Positions 9,930 to 21,718 of a stretch of 64,000 nucleotides of DNA are shown piece by piece; the first letter of the stretch is position 1, and every line of letters starts with the position of its first letter. Location: positions 43,142,442 through 43,206,441 of the forward strand of contig OX457043.1 in NCBI GenBank assembly GCA_949752735.1, read 5' to 3'. A model generated the notes under the pieces. It saw only the letters and a list, made by a program, of their open reading frames with translations, ran no database searches and had not been told where the DNA came from. The position numbers were made by a program, and so were the translations under genes. Origin of the DNA: Lumbricus terrestris. Taxonomy: Eukaryota; Annelida; Clitellata; Crassiclitellata; Lumbricidae.

Positions 9930-11109
9930 CAGGGTGCGGCCGAAAAAAATACCCCATTACGAAAATCGCGATTTCTCAAAAACCGCTGAATATTTTGTAA
10001 TAAAACTTCGCCAGTCTATTTGACACATATCTATCTACAACTTGGCTAATTCTAATGAAATTCGATTCATGAACACCAAAATGGTGCAAACCTGAAGTGA
10101 AACAATGTTATTTTCGTTTCAACAGACATTTAGTGACAGCAATAACAGCAATAAGTAACAAAGTAGCGACGCAAACAGAAATGTAACAAAGCGCAAGGTA
10201 ACTTATTGTTATTGACAAGATTAGGCCAAACTGTTGAGTTTTGTGCAATGAATGTTCGAAGTGACCACCGTTTGCTTTTACGCAAGCATGCAGACATTTT
10301 CGAAAGCCCAGAACAGACTTCTGAATGGTCTCAAGTGGCAAGTCATTCCAGATGATTTGCAGCGTAGTTTTCTGTTCAGAAATCTTCTTTGGCTTTGTGG
10401 GAAGTTTGTTGTAAGTCTCAAGCATTGCACCCCAGACAGCAGAGTCGAGTGGGTTCATATCTGGGGAATTTGACGGCCATGAATCCTTGTCGATGAAGTC
10501 CGGACAGTGACTTGTTAACCAATCTTGGGCCAGCTTGGCGCCGTGAGCGGGCGCTCCATGCATCTTGCTGAAAAGTGAATTGATTTCCCAAGACAGTCAT
10601 CGACAAGCTTAGGCAAAAGATTCTCCACGTAGTACTTAGCATTGACTTTGGCCTTCTCGTCAATGAAATGCAAGCGTCCTTTGCCTTCATAGCTGACACC
10701 TGCAGAAACCATGATGTTGGGAGAGAACTTGGCTCTCTCGGCCAACAGGCGGCTTGGATGGATATCGGCTTTTTTCTTCTTCGCCCAGACGCGGTTGTTT
10801 TGAGTATTAATGGGTGGATTGATGCAAAAGATCTTTTCATCGGTCAAGAAAACCTTATTATGGCACACTGTATGCTACTTTATGTAAAATTATGATTTCC
10901 TATTTCGTGAATGCCGTGTTAAATTGAAAAAAATGCAGTTCTTTCTTCTGCCTGATGTCAGGATCACAAATATAAAGATACTGACATAAAATTTTCAAAT
11001 AATATGCAGAAATAAGTTACGAATAAGAATGAAAATATTTGTAAGAAACTATTCAGCGGTTTTCGAGAAATCGCAATTTTCGTAATGGGTCATTTTTTGC
11101 CGCACCCTG
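9930..11109 (-). mobile_element. Tc1/mariner-type element, 1180 bp
   Basis: The inverted ends are CAGGGTGCGGC(c)gaaaaaa... and ...ttttttGCCGCACCCTG, with shared internal sequence around gcgatttctc (9970) and gagaaatcgc (11064). TA dinucleotides flank both sides (9928-9929, 11110-11111), as expected for this superfamily. The transposase is on the minus strand. Only about 220 bp separates it from the upstream TIR, too little for the N-terminal DNA-binding region, so the element is internally deleted. Confidence 0.9.
10108..10868 (-). pseudogene. Mariner-like transposase, DD37D type, frameshifted
   Basis: Visible motifs are VFLTDEKIF (first catalytic D), FQQD (second D, about 10562-10573) and WPSNSPDMNPLDSAVWG (third D near 10445). 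Thirty-seven residues separate the second and third D, so the class is DD37D, as in maT-like elements. Right after FQQD the frame breaks: the sequence reads gat-gcat-ggagcgccc, and removing four bases restores DGAPAHGA. The N-terminal helix-turn-helix part is missing. The enzyme would have cut and pasted the element by recognising its TIRs; this copy is dead. Confidence 0.85.
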
Positions 11110-11197
11110 TACATACATACATACATACATACATACATACATACATACATACATACATACATACATACATACATACATACATACATACATACATACA
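11110..11197. repeat. (TACA)n microsatellite next to the mariner element
   Basis: About 88 bp of nearly pure tacatacataca. The same tetranucleotide precedes the mariner element (atatacata at 9921-9929), so the mariner element inserted at a TA within the array. Confidence 0.95.
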
Positions 11198-13582
11198 GGA
11201 CAGCTTAAAATTCTGAAATTGCAATGCGAAAATCGCAAAAGTTTCTAATGGGGAGGGGCACATTCCCTCCCCATACCAGGTTCCTTCTCAACGCTACACA
11301 TGCTTCGGCGATCGTCTGCTGGATGCTCGTTTGTCTCCCTCCAAACAAACCTTCATTCCCACATTATTGAGTAGGGCATGCGCTAGATTACATTATATTG
11401 TATACATAGAGGAAGACCGGCCCAGAAAAAAGGGGGAAGATGGATTGCGCCCGGTTGCTTAGGGGGGATAGACGCCCCTGGAGGCAGGTGCTAACGAGAG
11501 CGAACGATTCGATCAGGCAGAGGCGCGTACCGGTGATGGCAGAAGGGAAATATCACGCGCGTTGTCTGTCGGGAATCGGACGCCACAGAGATAAACGACT
11601 CTTGGTCGTCGCCGAACTGTGAACTTATCTCAGCTTAAAGGTCGGAAATGATGCAGCTGTACGTGGTGTCGCACTGATCCATTCATTCCATGAAGTACTT
11701 AAAAACCAAGAAGAACCAAGTATTGTGCAGGTGGTTATGAAATACAGGAAGGAATAGCCAGACTCAAAAAGCAAACAGCCATAAATGGACTTGATAAACA
11801 GTACTTGTATCAAATACAACTTTAGAGATACATGTGCATTAGCATTGTGTTAATGGTGGTTCTAATAGTTGAAACAACTATTCTAGTAGCATAACCCCGT
11901 AATATTAGAAAATGATTCAAATCAGAATAAGTATAACAATGGAAAAAAGAAAGAAGTCTGATAAAAACGATGGGCACTGGCTGAGTGCGTATAATATTGT
12001 GACTATAAAACACAGTTGTGTTTCAAGTAAATAAGTGTGGTGTAAGAAGGATAAATCAAAACATTTAAAGCGTTATTAAGTTTTTTACACCAGTGTTGCA
12101 TTGATTCACCAGCTGGCGAGTTAGCAAAGCCAATTCTTTCATAGACCTATTGCCTATGCAATTAAAATATTGAACTCTATTTGTGCCAACCAACAAGACT
12201 GCGATAAAAAAAGGGTGTGGCAATGGAAAAGAAAAAAACATAAAAAATAACACAAATCGATTAATCCAAATTCCTTGAAATACAGAGCGGTGTGGGCTCG
12301 GCGAGGAATATTAGCTATAAAACGGATTGCATATTTTTGAAGGGACTAGTCTGACAAAATTGGATTTGTAGGTAGACGTCCAAATTAAATTACAGTTGGT
12401 TAAATAAGGATAAATAAGAGAATAGTGTAGCATAGACCGGATAGAGACAGGAATCAGTTTAGATGAGCGAAATAGCACACCAACAGTCTTAGCAATTTCG
12501 CTAGAGATATTATTGATGTGTTCCTTCCAATTTAGATGCTGGTCAATGTATACGCCCAAAAATTTTGTGGATGTCACTTGGGTGATAGGAGTCCCTTCAA
12601 CAAGTAGAATAGGAAGTTCATTGGGATATTTTTTCTTATGGGATCTGAAGAGGATGTAGTTGGTTTTATCAAAATTTGAGTAAGTTTATTTACTCGGTGA
12701 AGCTTAGAATTAACAGTGCTGAATAGGGTATCAATAGATTTATTAGAATGAAATAAGTTAGAATCATCAGCAAATAGTACACAATACATAGAAGGTGATA
12801 CATTAGGTAGATCATTAATATAGATTAAAAATAAAAGAGGTCCAAGATTAGATCCTTGAGGGACACCATGAGAAATGAGTTGTAGATCAGAATTACAATT
12901 ATTAACAGAAACCAGTTGAAAACGATTTTCAAGATAGCTGACAAACCATTGTAATTGTGTCCCTCTAATTCCATAGTTATAAAGGTTTTTTTTATCAAAA
13001 TTTGATGATTTGCTTTACAGAATCAAAGGCTTTAGCTACATCAAGGAAGATACCAAGGGAGTATTCATTATTTTCAATTGCATTAAAGATTTTATCTTGT
13101 ATGCTCAGAAGGGGCATGTAGGTAGAATTCCCTGTTGGAATCCATGTTGAGACTGAAATAGTACTTTCTCTTTTGATAAAAAAACTATCTAAACGTGCGT
13201 ACATTAATTTTTCAAATATTTCAGCGAAGAATGGGAGTACAGAAATCGGTCTCAAGTTAGAAACATTGTCCCTCGGGCCTTTTTTATGAATGGGTGTGAC
13301 CTTGGCAGTTTTCAATGCAGAGGGGTAAATGAGTGGTAAATGAGCAGTTGACAATCTCTGATAGCGAAATTGCAATTATAGGCAATGTTAATAGGGCTAT
13401 GGCAGGGTCAATTCCATCGACTCCTTTACTATGCGTAGTGCGAATGGTATGTGCAAGGTTCATTATTTCGCAAGGTGTAGAAGGGATTAATGCTATAGAA
13501 TGCGGAAGGGGTTGGGATAAGTAGGAGAGAAAAGAGTTAGTTGCAGCAGGTATTTTATTGACAAGAGATTGTGCAATGCCTG

Positions 13583-16572
13583 CAGTGGCGGCGACAGGGG
13601 GCTTGAGGGGGCAAAGACCCCCTAAATGCGGCTCAGCGCCACCAAACGAAAAGAGGAAAATTTCTACAACTGCTTACTTCGTAACAAGAAAGCTAGACAG
13701 TGACCAACGGCTACGAAATCAACTATATTATCATGATGATGATAGCATAGAGTGCTTGTCCTAATATAAATTGTGTCAAAAACGCCGCCAACCCGTGATG
13801 AGGTTACAGTAGGCTACACTATGTGCGGCCAGCCGGCATGCTGAGGGGCTACGCCGGTAGTCCTATACAATTACAATGGGAAATTGGATTTCAATTAGCA
13901 GCATGCAGCACTCATGGGGGAGACCTAGGATCAGAGGGACGTTCCTCAGGTTTGCGGTCAAGCCCAGCCCTAGGGTGTTCGGGTCCCAAGGCAGCAAGCG
14001 ATCCTCTAATAGTGTTCTCTAGTATAACATTATTTTGCGAAGTTGATTTCCTGCCAGTAATTTAAGGCATTTGCAAAACCATAATATGTAGGCCTAACCT
14101 TTTAAAAATAACTCTAGATCGCTATAAGTTTGACTATTGAATACGAAGTGCAAATCAGCCTTTTAACACTGGCATTTACTATGAAAGCAGCGAGTCACGT
14201 TTCACTTAATTAGGCATATTCGAATATCTGAAACTAAAGAAGGATGCTAATAACTAGTCATACTAAGGAGTAAGGACACTACAGTATAGTCGTCACTGCT
14301 TACCTGAACTCCACATAAATCAATATCTGACGCCCTTAGTTGTTTTCTACTATACTCAGATTGGCTAATAATTAAGCTATTTTTTATCCTTCTAAATGAA
14401 GGTGTGTTAGACACTTTGGTCAATAGTGTATCTTCTAGAACGCTTCTGTTCACAAGCTAGCTTGTTAACTTACACGCATGCAAAGTCCTCAATGATATCA
14501 CTATAATTGTAAAAATCGTAAGCAACATCATTCTCTATTGTCAGATGGCTAAATTAGTGAACCGCTCTTGACGCGTCGCTGATAACATGTAGGTTCTGCT
14601 AAATTTTAGCTTCGTTGTTTATTTTTGAATCTCACTTTTATATCTTCTTCCAAAATCGTGACATCTTTTAATTCTTTTTGGTGGCATAATTCCTTCAACT
14701 AAGATAACAAATTAATAGAAAATTTGAAGAAAGAGATAAATTTTCAGTCAAATTGGTGATGACTTTTATCACGCTTTAATAACAGAGACAAATTTAGTAA
14801 GCGGGTTCTTTGAAATAAAAATATACGAATACTTTTAAGTTTTCTTATGTTAAGTTCAGGGATCTTTTACCTGATTGATGATAATAATAATAGCTCCTCA
14901 TTTCACTGCACACGTTTTTGAGGTCATTTCGCTGTTTCGATTTGTTGATCTCGCTGAATAAACAAGTTTGATTTTATTTTGATTTGATTAGAAGTCAAGC
15001 GACCAGGCAGAAAGACTTAGATCGCGTGTCACATGAAACACGAGTCTTTATTCTGGAAAATTTTGAAAAGACAGCCTGTAATATTAGGCCTTATAGTCCA
15101 GTAATTACTTAACCCAGTACCGTATCATGACTCATTTTACATGAGGACTTATTTTTTTAACAATAATAGCCTTTTGAGGGTATAGGCACTATACACTATT
15201 ATATTGGCCTATTATAGAATCTAGAAAATTCGAATTCTACCGGTACACCTACAGCCTTACATTTAGCCTACACCAGTAGCGTATAGGCCTAGTTGTGCCT
15301 CGCTTTATTGGCAGACTCACTCTTTCGGAGTCTTTCCCAAAACATCCAACCACTTTCACTCGACAGTGTGACCTCAGTATTTCTTATTAAAGCTGCCAAT
15401 ATCATCATAGTAAAAAGTTAAGGTGGACAGCACGGGCCTAAAGCGTCTGCAGCCTCGTTCGCCTTGCCCTAATGCCGGGTCTGTTTGTGGTTGGGGACGG
15501 AGTCTAGGAGATGCTTACATTAAGTTATATGCCCAAATATTTCACAAATATTTCAGATATATCATTTTAGATTTCTAGAGTGTTATCCATTGTCTATCAT
15601 AATGAGCAATTTTATTAAGATGACGTCTTAAAATGTCATCATTGCAGTGAGGAAATTCAAACAGGCAAGCAACGTGGAGACTGGAGAGGACATTTATTGA
15701 ACTCGTAAACTGTGTCTTTCATCAATGAAATTATGAAAAATTTGTTTTCCATTACAGTTTGAAGATTTAACAAAAAAATTAAACAGCTGAAGAGACACTT
15801 TTGAAGCCATAAACCACGACTATCGGCACCGAAGTGATGAGCCGTTTAGCTAAAATGACAACCTAAAATGCTATTATCGCAATGTGGAATTTCCTCGAAT
15901 TTGAACAATGTGGACAAAACATTTCTTGAACTCTGAAACCATAATATATTTCAGCAATTCAAAAACATTTCGATAGGCCTATGTGGGGAGGTGCTATCCT
16001 CTCCAGCAAAACCCCTCCATAGCTATGCTCAGTGGTTCAACATTAAGCAATGGTCGCAAAATACAAAAAGTACAAGTTAAGCCTTCACAGAATTAGTTTT
16101 AAAAATTAGGAAATTATACTTTTTGGGTGGACTGAGCCCATAAAAATCCCTAAGTGCGAAATGTCCCTAGGGTTTCCTATACGGTACCCATATTACGGCA
16201 TACTTAAAAACTTGTTAAAGGCCTAAACGTTTAACTGTTGTGATTACGGTAAAGACAAAACCCATCTTTAAAAAAAACTTAGACTTTTATTGTTATCTTG
16301 GTAGCTTGCGATTCTGAAAAAACGACTTAGGTCTATTCTTGAAGTTTTCACGACTTTATCGTTCATAAATAGCTGCAAACAAGAGCCCCAAAATGGCTCC
16401 AGTAGGGGTCGACGCAGTTAAAAATGCGTTGGACGCTGGGACCCCGCTGGGGGAGCTTACGACGCTCCCCCAGACCCCATAGTCGGCATGGGCTTCGTGC
16501 CTTCGGCACTCGCAGCTTCGACAGGGCTTGAGGCTTCAGCCCCCCAAACCTGAAATCCTGGCGCTGCCACTG
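13583..16572. mobile_element. hAT-type element, 3.0 kb, inside the LINE
   Basis: The ends are CAGTGGCGGCGACAGG and, inverted, CAGTGGCAGCGCCAGG. The 8 bp TSD AATGCCTG is perfect at 13575-13582 and 16573-16580. The LINE frame FNNFFTGI resumes on the other side. No transposase is seen. The interior has a G-rich motif near 13920-14000, degenerate copies of the 50 bp word described for 19741-20265 (about 15600-15660 and 15840-15900), and a segment (16330-16530) found inverted at 52290-52510. Confidence 0.9.
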
Positions 16573-17528
16573 AATGCCTGTGAAGAAATTATTGAATTTA
16601 GTTGCTATAGTCTGAAGGTCAGCAATTTGTTCACCATTTACATTCAATGCAGTAATTACAGTTTCTCTGTTAGTATCTCTATCCAGTATACTCCTCAGAA
16701 GACCTCAGATTTTTTAAAGGTTATTGCTATGGATTAAAAATTCGGATGCATAATAATCTTTTTCGGCTTGCAATTTAACTTTCTTAAATTTGTTTCTGTA
16801 TAGGATGAATTTCCTCTTTGTTGGCCTCATTTGGATTTTTTTTATGAATTTCGAATATAGTTTCGCTTTCTTATTGCTAGATTTTACCAGTGCCCGAGTC
16901 ATCCAGGGCTTTTTTGGGATAGAGTTACGAGCATAAGTCCTAGTGGAAATTGGAAAAGAATCATCATAAAGCTTCTTATAATTGCCAAGAAATAGGTCAT
17001 AGGTCTTATCAGTGTCTAGTTCTGTACAAGCTTCACGGATATCAGACCAGTCCGTAGAGTCTAAGGATTGCAAAAATTTGGCTTTATGGTCATCAGGTAG
17101 GCCTACTAGGTTAAATGTCAGTGTTTGAGGCTTGTTAGAAGGCTTGATGGGACCAAAATCAAACTATACTATGATTGGTAAATGATCAGAGATGTCTTCG
17201 ATGAGAATTGAGGAATGAATAAGTTTGGTCCAAATGTTAGTGAATAGGCTAAGTTATCTAGTAATGTAGATGTATGGTCAGTGGTAGAGATCAGCAGTGG
17301 CCTTGTGTCTTTTGATTTTTTAGCATATAATCTAAAATGTTATTAATTTCTTCAGAGAAATCTTCTAGTTTAAGCCCAGGTGGCCGATATATAACCCCAA
17401 CTGTGGTTGCCCCAGTTTTATGTTCTAGGCGAATAAAAAGACCCTCAAAAAATTGAAAAGGAGAGGAGTCAGATCCTATCGAGTCTAGGATTTGGTACGA
17501 GATTTCTTCTCTAATCAAGAATCCCATT

Positions 17529-19060
17529 CAGGCCCGCATTAAAGTAGGTGCTAAGGGTGCTGCAGCACCCGGGCCCGCAGCTTTGGGGGCCAGCATTTTC
17601 GGAAATGATGAAATTTCTGAACGATAATTTTGCAACATTAATAAAATAATACAAAGTCGTTGTCGATCAAATTTTGTCCAAGATCTTCTACACATCAGAT
17701 TTCGTAGCTCGAATTAAAAGTTTATGAATTGATTGAAATGGCAGGAACTTATGATTAATTATTGTAATTTTACCTTTGGGAAGTATGACCATTCGAAGTT
17801 ATGCCACAAATATGCTACGCAGGTCAATAATTTTGACTGGCCTCTTGAAATATAGAATATAGGAAAAGTAAAGTTAGAAGAAATGTTAGTGGTTTGCTCT
17901 TAATTTCTGAAGCCTATAGGCCTAGTTTATGCCTCCTACGCAGGTTGAAATGTCCGACGTAGCCAATCATCTCAATGTTGGGCCTCCTCTTCGAGCTTTC
18001 CATATCCATTTGCATCATCTGTCGAGGTCAAGGACGGATACAGAAATTTTGGTAGGCCGGGGGCCAAATTTTCGATCTTGGCCTCCTGGGACAGGGAAAA
18101 ATTTTCGTCTTGGTCGCCGAAAAATCTGATGACCTTTTTTAGCCATTAATTTTTCTCCCATTCCCAAGAATTGGTCGTACGGACCTCGTGTGCGGACTTA
18201 GTGGGTGTGAGGAGGACCTACGGAATTACTCATGGGGGGATGTCAACTTTCCGAGCCAGAACAGCTGGTAAAAAAATAAATTTCTAAATGGGGAGGACAC
18301 GGCCGGATTGGCCCCTCCCGGATCCACCCCTGGTCGAGGTCCTCCTCTTATTCGCATCCCATTCATTTTGCATTGATGACCGTTTTTAGCAATAACTGTA
18401 TACCCTCAGTCTGTGTCCTATACACACTTCCATTGTCTCTCTTTTACTGTGTGTAGGCCTACTCCATCATGGCTATTTCCTCTCCGGTCATTCCGAGACC
18501 TTGACACAAGAAGACCACGACGCTCTAAAGAGCGGTTTACAAGGGGCATTATTCGATTCTGCGAAAGAAAGAGGACGTTATTATTTTATTAGACCTGAAG
18601 TAGGAAATGGAACTTACGAGTTTAAACATAGCCTAGGAATTATGCTAAACTGAAGCGATAAAACATTGATATGGAATGTGGCATCGTATGGATGAGAGAC
18701 GTGTACCATGAGAAAATAGATACCGTACGGTATATTAAAAAACTGAAGGCCTTCGAAATGTGGACATGGATAACAATGAAAAATAATCAACTCGATGGAG
18801 CATATAGGCATATAACAATTTTAAACATAAAGAAGTGTCGACCTTCTGTCACTGTAGAGTGTAGACTTACTAGTGTCTAAAACTTTTCCTTATAAAACAG
18901 ATAGGCTACACCACAGGAAAAGCATCACTATAGGTTTTACTCGTTATAGTAAATATATGGTAGGCCTACAATTATGTGCCTGGTGGACCGGTGGCTGACA
19001 AAAGAAGGCCCGCAAGTTTATCACAGCACCCGGGCCCGTAGTGGCCTTAATGCGGCCCTG
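17529..19060. mobile_element. hAT-type element, 1.5 kb, inside the LINE endonuclease
   Basis: The ends are CAGGCCCGCATTAAAG and, inverted, CAGGGCCGCATTAAGG. The TSD is ATCCCATT (17521-17528) and ATCCCACT (19061-19068), one mismatch. The LINE reads GGGVG before and FLIREE after the element. It carries a nested MITE. The phrase gcagcacccgggcccg occurs near both ends. No transposase recognised. Confidence 0.88.
18029..18332. mobile_element. hAT-type MITE, family CAGGGGCGGATCCAG, copy 1
   Basis: It starts CAAGGACGGATACAG and ends GGATCCACCCCTG. The 8 bp TSD GTCGAGGT is perfect (18021-18028, 18333-18340). A second copy in opposite orientation is at 38635-38984. It is nested in 17529-19060, which is nested in the LINE. 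Confidence 0.92.
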
Positions 19061-19607
19061 ATCCCACTCCTCCTCCGCCCTTTCCAGATCCTCTGGAACG
19101 ATGAACAAATTGATAACCAGGCACTTTTATTAGATCAGTATTGGATTCGTCCAGCCAGGTTTCTGTTATTGCAAGTATAGAATGATAAGCTTAAGTCTCC
19201 TAGGTCGCTTTGAAATCCTACATAACCATCAATTGAAGTCTTTAGTATATCCTCACTGGACCCAATTTGTACTTGGGAAAAAGGGAATAGATTAGCTGAA
19301 ATAGAGTATTCATTTGTGGAAGATTGCTTTAGGGTATTAGAAATAATGGAGGTAGGGTGTCAATTGAAAGGACAAGTTCATGCTCAGTGTTTTCGCTTAA
19401 GCTAGGTTTAAATACACCAAAGTGTATGCCTGTCAGTAAGCTGGCATTAAGAGAATGTGAATCAACAGTGCATGAACAAGAGTCCATAAGTGCGTGCAGT
19501 GTTCTCTCATCAACGCTCGTGCACAATGAGACTGAAAAGTCAGAATTGTTCATCTAGTCTAAATACAAATAATCCAAACAAAGATATAGGTATGACTCAA
19601 CGTCAAC

Positions 19608-21163
19608 CAGTGTTTAATCTAGTCCCCCCTCCGCTGGAGGGGAATTGAGGTTTCTGGGGGGGGAGACAATTGAGCGTCCGAAGGACGCTCATGATGCGCG
19701 TAGCACCCTGAGGGGTATGGGGAGGGGTAAACCCCCTCCCCATTAGAAATTTTTTGAATGTCCACATCGCAATGGCACCATTTTAAGGTGTCATCTTAAC
19801 AAATTAGCTGTACTTTTTTCAGTTATCCATTAGAAACTTTTTGAATTTCCACATTGCAATGGCAGCATTTTAAGGTGTCATCTTAGCAAAATAGCTGTAC
19901 TTTTTCAGTGACCCATTAGAAATTTTTTGAATTTCCACATTGCAATGGCAACATTTTAAGGTGTCATCTTAGCAAAATAGCTGTACTTTTTCAGTGACCT
20001 ATTAGAAATTTTTTAAATTTCCACATTGCAATGGCAGTATTTTAAGGTGTCATCTTAAGAAAATAGCTGTACTTTTTTCAGTGACCCATTAGAAACTTTT
20101 TGAATTTCCAAATTGCAATGGCAGCATTTTAAGGTGTCATCTTAGCAAAATAGCTGTAGCCTACTTTTTCAGTGACTTATTAGAAACTTCTTGAATTGCC
20201 ACATTGTACCCTTTGAAGATGCCATTTCAGCAAAATAACTCCATTATTTCGGTACCTATAAAAAGTGTTTTAGGATTTCAATATATATATATATTATATA
20301 TAATTATAATTACAATAAAAATATCTTTATGTATCGAGTTCAGCAGCTCAGGTCTGCTGTTGTTGGGCTATTTTAATGAATTACTGTTGACATGAGTAAA
20401 TAAGCTGACTTTTCAGCACTGTAATCAGAAACTGTCAGCTTATCCCAGTTTCCCCATATGACCCTGAGTTGCTGACCAGTACACACTTCCCTAAATCATA
20501 TCTAATGGTACACAAATCTACCAAGAGCTAATAAACTACCGGTACCAAAATCAAGAAGCCACTAGTCTTGTAGTAATGATGTTGCTATACTGGGTGTTCA
20601 GATAATAGGACCAAAACAGTTTGAAATTTGACAGTTTAAAATATGAAGGATAGCACTTGATAGCCGTTCAGTTGTACAAAAATAGTATTTATACAAATAT
20701 TAACAGTAAATTATACTCATTTTTGCTGGATTTTGTCACATATTATAACAGTAAATAATTACTACAACCATGTAGCAGTAAATAATATTGTATATTATTA
20801 TGACAGTTCATATAATGCAGTGATGTAAACACTAAACAGCAGCTAAATACTATAATCATTTTGACAATTTTTTTCTGGAGGAGTTGTCATCTCTGTTTTT
20901 AGTTAGAAAAAAATATTGTTTATACAAATATATACAGTAAGTTATATTCATTGCAACATGATAGTATCGTATATTATAGTAGTAAATAATGTCGTTATAT
21001 TCATATAATAGTAAATAATATCACGGTATATTATAACACTTCAAGTAAAACAACGATGAAAAAGTTACTAAAAACCAATAACATTTTGTCAAATTTTTTT
21101 GGGGGGGAAATGTCAATCCTGGGGGGGAAAGTTCCCCCCCAGAGACGTCTAGATTAAACACTG
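19608..21163. mobile_element. Element G: TIR element with 9 bp TSD and an internal minisatellite
   Basis: The perfect 15 bp TIRs are CAGTGTTTAATCTAG and CTAGATTAAACACTG, with the 9 bp TSD AACGTCAAC at 19599-19607 and 21164-21172. A 9 bp TSD points to a MULE-like integrase rather than hAT. Next to each TIR lies a G/C-rich tract (19620-19740, 21100-21140). The centre is an 86 bp tandem array followed by AT-rich sequence with repeated agtaaataat. A relative begins at 52613 (CAATGTTTAATCTAG). Confidence 0.82.
19741..20265. repeat. Minisatellite, period about 86 bp, six units
   Basis: Units start at 19741, 19828, 19914, 20000, 20087 and 20178 (cattagaaattttttgaatt...). Each contains the word ccacattgcaatggcagcat then tttaaggtgtcatcttagca. 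Units differ by a few substitutions. The last is truncated and followed by a short (TA)n run at 20281-20310. Confidence 0.93.
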
Positions 21164-21440
21164 AACGTCAACCAGTGAATAATAATAAAATCTTACGGTA
21201 AAACATGCAAAGTAATGATGTAAATAAGTGGATATAGAAGACAATGAGTCATTGGATGCTCACGGTGATCCGGGATGGATTAATCCTCTTTTGGTTGATC
21301 ATTGATCGATCGTATCTTGGACGGCTTTTCATTGACAGATGAAGTCTTCTTGATGAAAACTTCTCCGTTGTTTGTCCAGGCTCCCGTGATCTGCTTGCAG
21401 CGTAGCAGTTTGCGTGCACGAAAGAAGATCTCGGTATTGA

Positions 21441-21718
21441 CACATACATACATACATACATACATACATACATACATACATACATACATACATACATACA
21501 TACATACATACATACATACATACATACAAACATACATACAAACATACATACATACATACATACATACATACATACATACATACATACGTACATACATACA
21601 TACATACATACATACAATGTCATACATACATACATACATACATACATACATACATACATGCATACATGCATACATACATACATACATACATACATACATA
21701 CATACATACATACATACA

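Larger units (their letters stand above)
8188..11480. mobile_element. Element H, copy 1: hAT-type element, nested in element I
   Basis: The ends are CAGGGGCTTCTATCGC and GATAGACGCCCCTG. The TSD GAGGCAGG is perfect at 8180-8187 and 11481-11488. Bases 8188-8847 match 32274 onward in copy 2, and 11200-11480 match 34915-35143. Compared with copy 2, about 2.35 kb (8848-11198) is extra, so copy 1 was itself invaded. No hAT transposase is seen in either copy. Confidence 0.9.
6251..11587. mobile_element. Element I, copy 1: TGTGGCGGAC-ended element, class unresolved
   Basis: The left end is TGTGGCGGACACGCC (6251). The right end is CGGACGCCACA at 11577-11587, after the nested element 8188-11480. The TSD is GAGA (6247-6250 and 11588-11591), and removal rejoins the transposase frame of copy C. 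About 2.0 kb remains after removing the nest. Copy 2 (21749-25078) shares the ends, an AATAAA-bearing segment (6429-6470 against 22119-22165) and a conserved reading frame. TG..CA ends with a 4 bp TSD fit a long solo LTR, but also Ginger-type DNA transposons, whose ends are TGT..ACA. No reverse transcriptase or integrase is visible. Confidence 0.7.
5036..11790 (+). pseudogene. hAT-like transposase gene, decayed and split by two nested insertions (copy C)
   Basis: Coding segments are 5036-5323, 5457-6250 and 11592-11790. They show, in order: an N-terminal region with HKVH*DGRLLKAF, where tga at 5258-5260 replaces the expected tgg; LPNGTGEAQASAV (about 5490-5530); a position where the family has FDTT reading FHTI, so a catalytic aspartate is lost; NAGLQSGACVLMEH (about 5600-5650); NDSQLLKQLIAYK and KNFRHLSGMLVGMVLFDSAV (5905-6055); and, beyond the big insertion, GNDAAVRGVALIHSFHEVL and VQVVMKYRKE*PDSKSK. 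The order matches a widespread uncharacterised invertebrate protein family that I recall with motifs FDTTASNTG, CRHH and ERGVAL. I place it as hAT-like because element B encodes it between hAT-type TIRs. Several stops and frameshifts make it non-functional. Confidence 0.75.
11830..21440 (-). pseudogene. CR1/Jockey-group LINE (ORF1 end, endonuclease, reverse transcriptase), split by three insertions
   Basis: Minus-strand pieces in coding order: ORF1 C-terminus 21440-21250 (FFRARKLLRCKQITGAWTNN, GEVFIKK); endonuclease 19557-19069 (ILAITETWLDES near 19180) and 17520-17291 (GFLIREEISYQ, VGVIYRPPG); linker and RT start 17073-16581 (FNNFFTGI); RT 13375-12995 (ALKTAKVTPIHKKGPRDN, LRPISVLPFF, DVAKAFDSV), 12789-12574 (VLFADDSN) and 12577-12311 (TKFLGVYIDQHLNWKEHI); 3' end 12013-11830 (YSHNIIRT). 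Endonuclease plus RT motifs identify a non-LTR retrotransposon. Frameshifts are common. Removing the insertions leaves about 3.5 kb. The 3' end lies about 40 bp beyond the transposase tail of copy C. Confidence 0.88.
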
